From NCBI GenBank assembly GCA_035701825.1, contig DASSRK010000004.1:1-14629 (forward strand): DNA of 14,629 nucleotides, read 5' to 3'. Below are positions 13,910 to 14,629 of the stretch, in pieces. The notes under the pieces are model-generated. The model worked only from the letters and a program-made list of their open reading frames with translations. It had not been told where the DNA came from and ran no database searches. The position numbers and the translations under genes were made by a program. Position 1 is the stretch's first letter. Each line of letters starts with the position of its first letter. This stretch comes from CADEED01 sp035701825. GTDB taxonomy: Bacteria > Pseudomonadota > Gammaproteobacteria > Steroidobacterales > Steroidobacteraceae.

Positions 13910-14629
13910 AAGCTGAACTGCGTCCGCAGCGCGAACACGTCGAGATCCTGGCCGATCTGCACCCCCACCGGTGGCGTGTTGGGCGCCGGACCGAAGGGCT
14001 GCGGGTTCGACGGGCCCGCGGGGTTCAGGCGGTCCACGTCGATCAGCAGGTAGTTCAGCATCACCTTCACGTTGGGGTTCGGAAACCAGTTCACACCCAG
14101 CGTCCAGACCTGCTGGTCACCGCCACGGATGCTGTCGGGCGTCGCGGCGGCGCCTTCGAGGCCCTCGTTGAAGTTCAGGTTCATGCGGCTGAAACGCGCG
14201 GCCAGCTCCCAGGCGCCCAGGCCGCCATTGACCGAGAAAGGTGTCTTCGGCCGCGGATTCTGGAACGAACCCGTGACCGCGTTGTAGCGCCGGCTCTCGC
14301 CGGTGAGCACCCAGCTGCCCTGCAGGTAGTAGCCGGTGAAGTCCGGGTCCGGCAGGTTCGCCGACGCGCGGCGCGACACGTCGTACCAGAAGTGTTCGCC
14401 CTGTAGATAGAAGCTCTTCCAGTTGCCGCCGAACTCCAGCCCGTAGACGCTGGCGTTGTCGGCGTCGATGCTGCCCGTGTCGATGAGCCGGGTGCCGTCC
14501 ACGCGGATCTCCGGCCGATCCCGGAATCGCAGCGGATGACGTGGCGAAGTGCCCTGGCCCTGATCGGCGGGTGCGAACACGTAGGTACCCGACGCGCCGA
14601 GGTGCACGTTGTAGCTGTCGCTCGTGGCG
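13906..14629 (-). CDS. Phosphate-selective-type porin (OprO/OprP family), C-terminal part
   Basis: An outer-membrane beta-barrel. About 241 C-terminal residues are visible and the frame stays open to the right edge, so the N-terminus and signal peptide lie outside. Alternating amphipathic strands are seen (for example ASVYGLEFGGNWKSFYLQGE, GYYLQGSWVLTGESRRY, WELAARFSRMNLN, WTLGVNWFPNPNVKVMLNY). The family-typical YLQGSWVLTGE stretch is present. The protein ends ALRTQFSF with a terminal phenylalanine, the usual recognition signal for the outer-membrane assembly machinery. Family assignment to Porin O/P is by motif; the transported substrate (phosphate, polyphosphate or other) cannot be told from this half. 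An internal GTG at 14607 should not be taken as the start. Its TAG stop lies in the same CTAG as the stop of the opposing gene. Confidence 0.85.
   Translation of the reverse strand, partial: ATSDSYNVHLGASGTYVFAPADQGQGTSPRHPLRFRDRPEIRVDGTRLIDTGSIDADNASVYGLEFGGNWKSFYLQGEHFWYDVSRRASANLPDPDFTGYYLQGSWVLTGESRRYNAVTGSFQNPRPKTPFSVNGGLGAWELAARFSRMNLNFNEGLEGAAATPDSIRGGDQQVWTLGVNWFPNPNVKVMLNYLLIDVDRLNPAGPSNPQPFGPAPNTPPVGVQIGQDLDVFALRTQFSF

Noticed and set aside
14607..14607. GTG at 14607 as the start of the porin
   Set aside because: The frame continues open to the window edge, and the visible part has only the C-terminal strands with no signal peptide, so the gene extends beyond the window.

Overview
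The window is chromosomal, very GC-rich and tightly packed. The block glyA-nrdR-ribD-ribE-ribBA-ribH-nusB-thiL, together with an EttA-type ABC-F gene and a phosphate-selective-type porin, points to a high-GC gammaproteobacterium. Xanthomonadales/Nevskiales/Steroidobacteraceae relatives would fit; that placement is inferred from gene content and order, not from a search. I see no tRNA, rRNA, CRISPR array, insertion sequence, prophage gene or FMN/TPP riboswitch.

Layout. (1) 1-1372, minus: most of ettA, cut by the left edge. (2) 1514-2443, plus: a zinc-dependent histone-deacetylase-family deacetylase, divergent from ettA. (3) 2436-4700, minus: a secreted CocE/NonD-type alpha/beta hydrolase whose 3' end overlaps the deacetylase gene by 8 bp. 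(4) 4843-11611, plus: a housekeeping block with serine hydroxymethyltransferase (glyA), the ribonucleotide-reductase repressor nrdR, the riboflavin genes ribD, ribE, ribBA and ribH, then nusB and thiL. Several junctions are ATGA-type overlaps or gaps of a few bases, so most of it should be co-transcribed and translationally coupled. An extra promoter probably fires just before ribH. (5) 11766-13094, plus: a soluble Ser/Thr protein kinase carrying a C-terminal cyclic-nucleotide-binding domain, closed by a strong intrinsic terminator. (6) 13193-13909, plus: a secreted protein with a probable concanavalin-like fold and unknown function. (7) 13906-14629, minus: the C-terminal part of an outer-membrane porin, whose stop codon shares one CTAG with the stop of the preceding gene.

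How the genes work together. RibD, RibBA (DHBP synthase half), RibH and RibE cover the riboflavin pathway except GTP cyclohydrolase II. The GTP cyclohydrolase-like half of RibBA has lost its zinc cysteines (the 'RibBX' arrangement), so an active RibA should be encoded elsewhere. GlyA supplies one-carbon units, ThiL makes thiamine diphosphate, NusB serves rRNA antitermination, and NrdR controls dNTP supply. This is a growth-linked cofactor and nucleotide neighbourhood. The kinase after thiL is the least ordinary gene: its architecture suggests direct control of protein phosphorylation by a cyclic nucleotide, and it stands where enterobacteria carry pgpA.

Three predicted promoters (ettA, glyA, ribH) share a near-consensus -10 box followed closely by CGCGCCC. 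A GC-rich discriminator of this kind would fit growth-rate or stringent control. Most of the window is ordinary core genome. The points worth checking are the kinase fusion, the probable leaderless ribH transcript, the odd thiL start (TTG with an in-frame ATG-TGA just upstream), and the two convergent gene pairs with overlapping ends.
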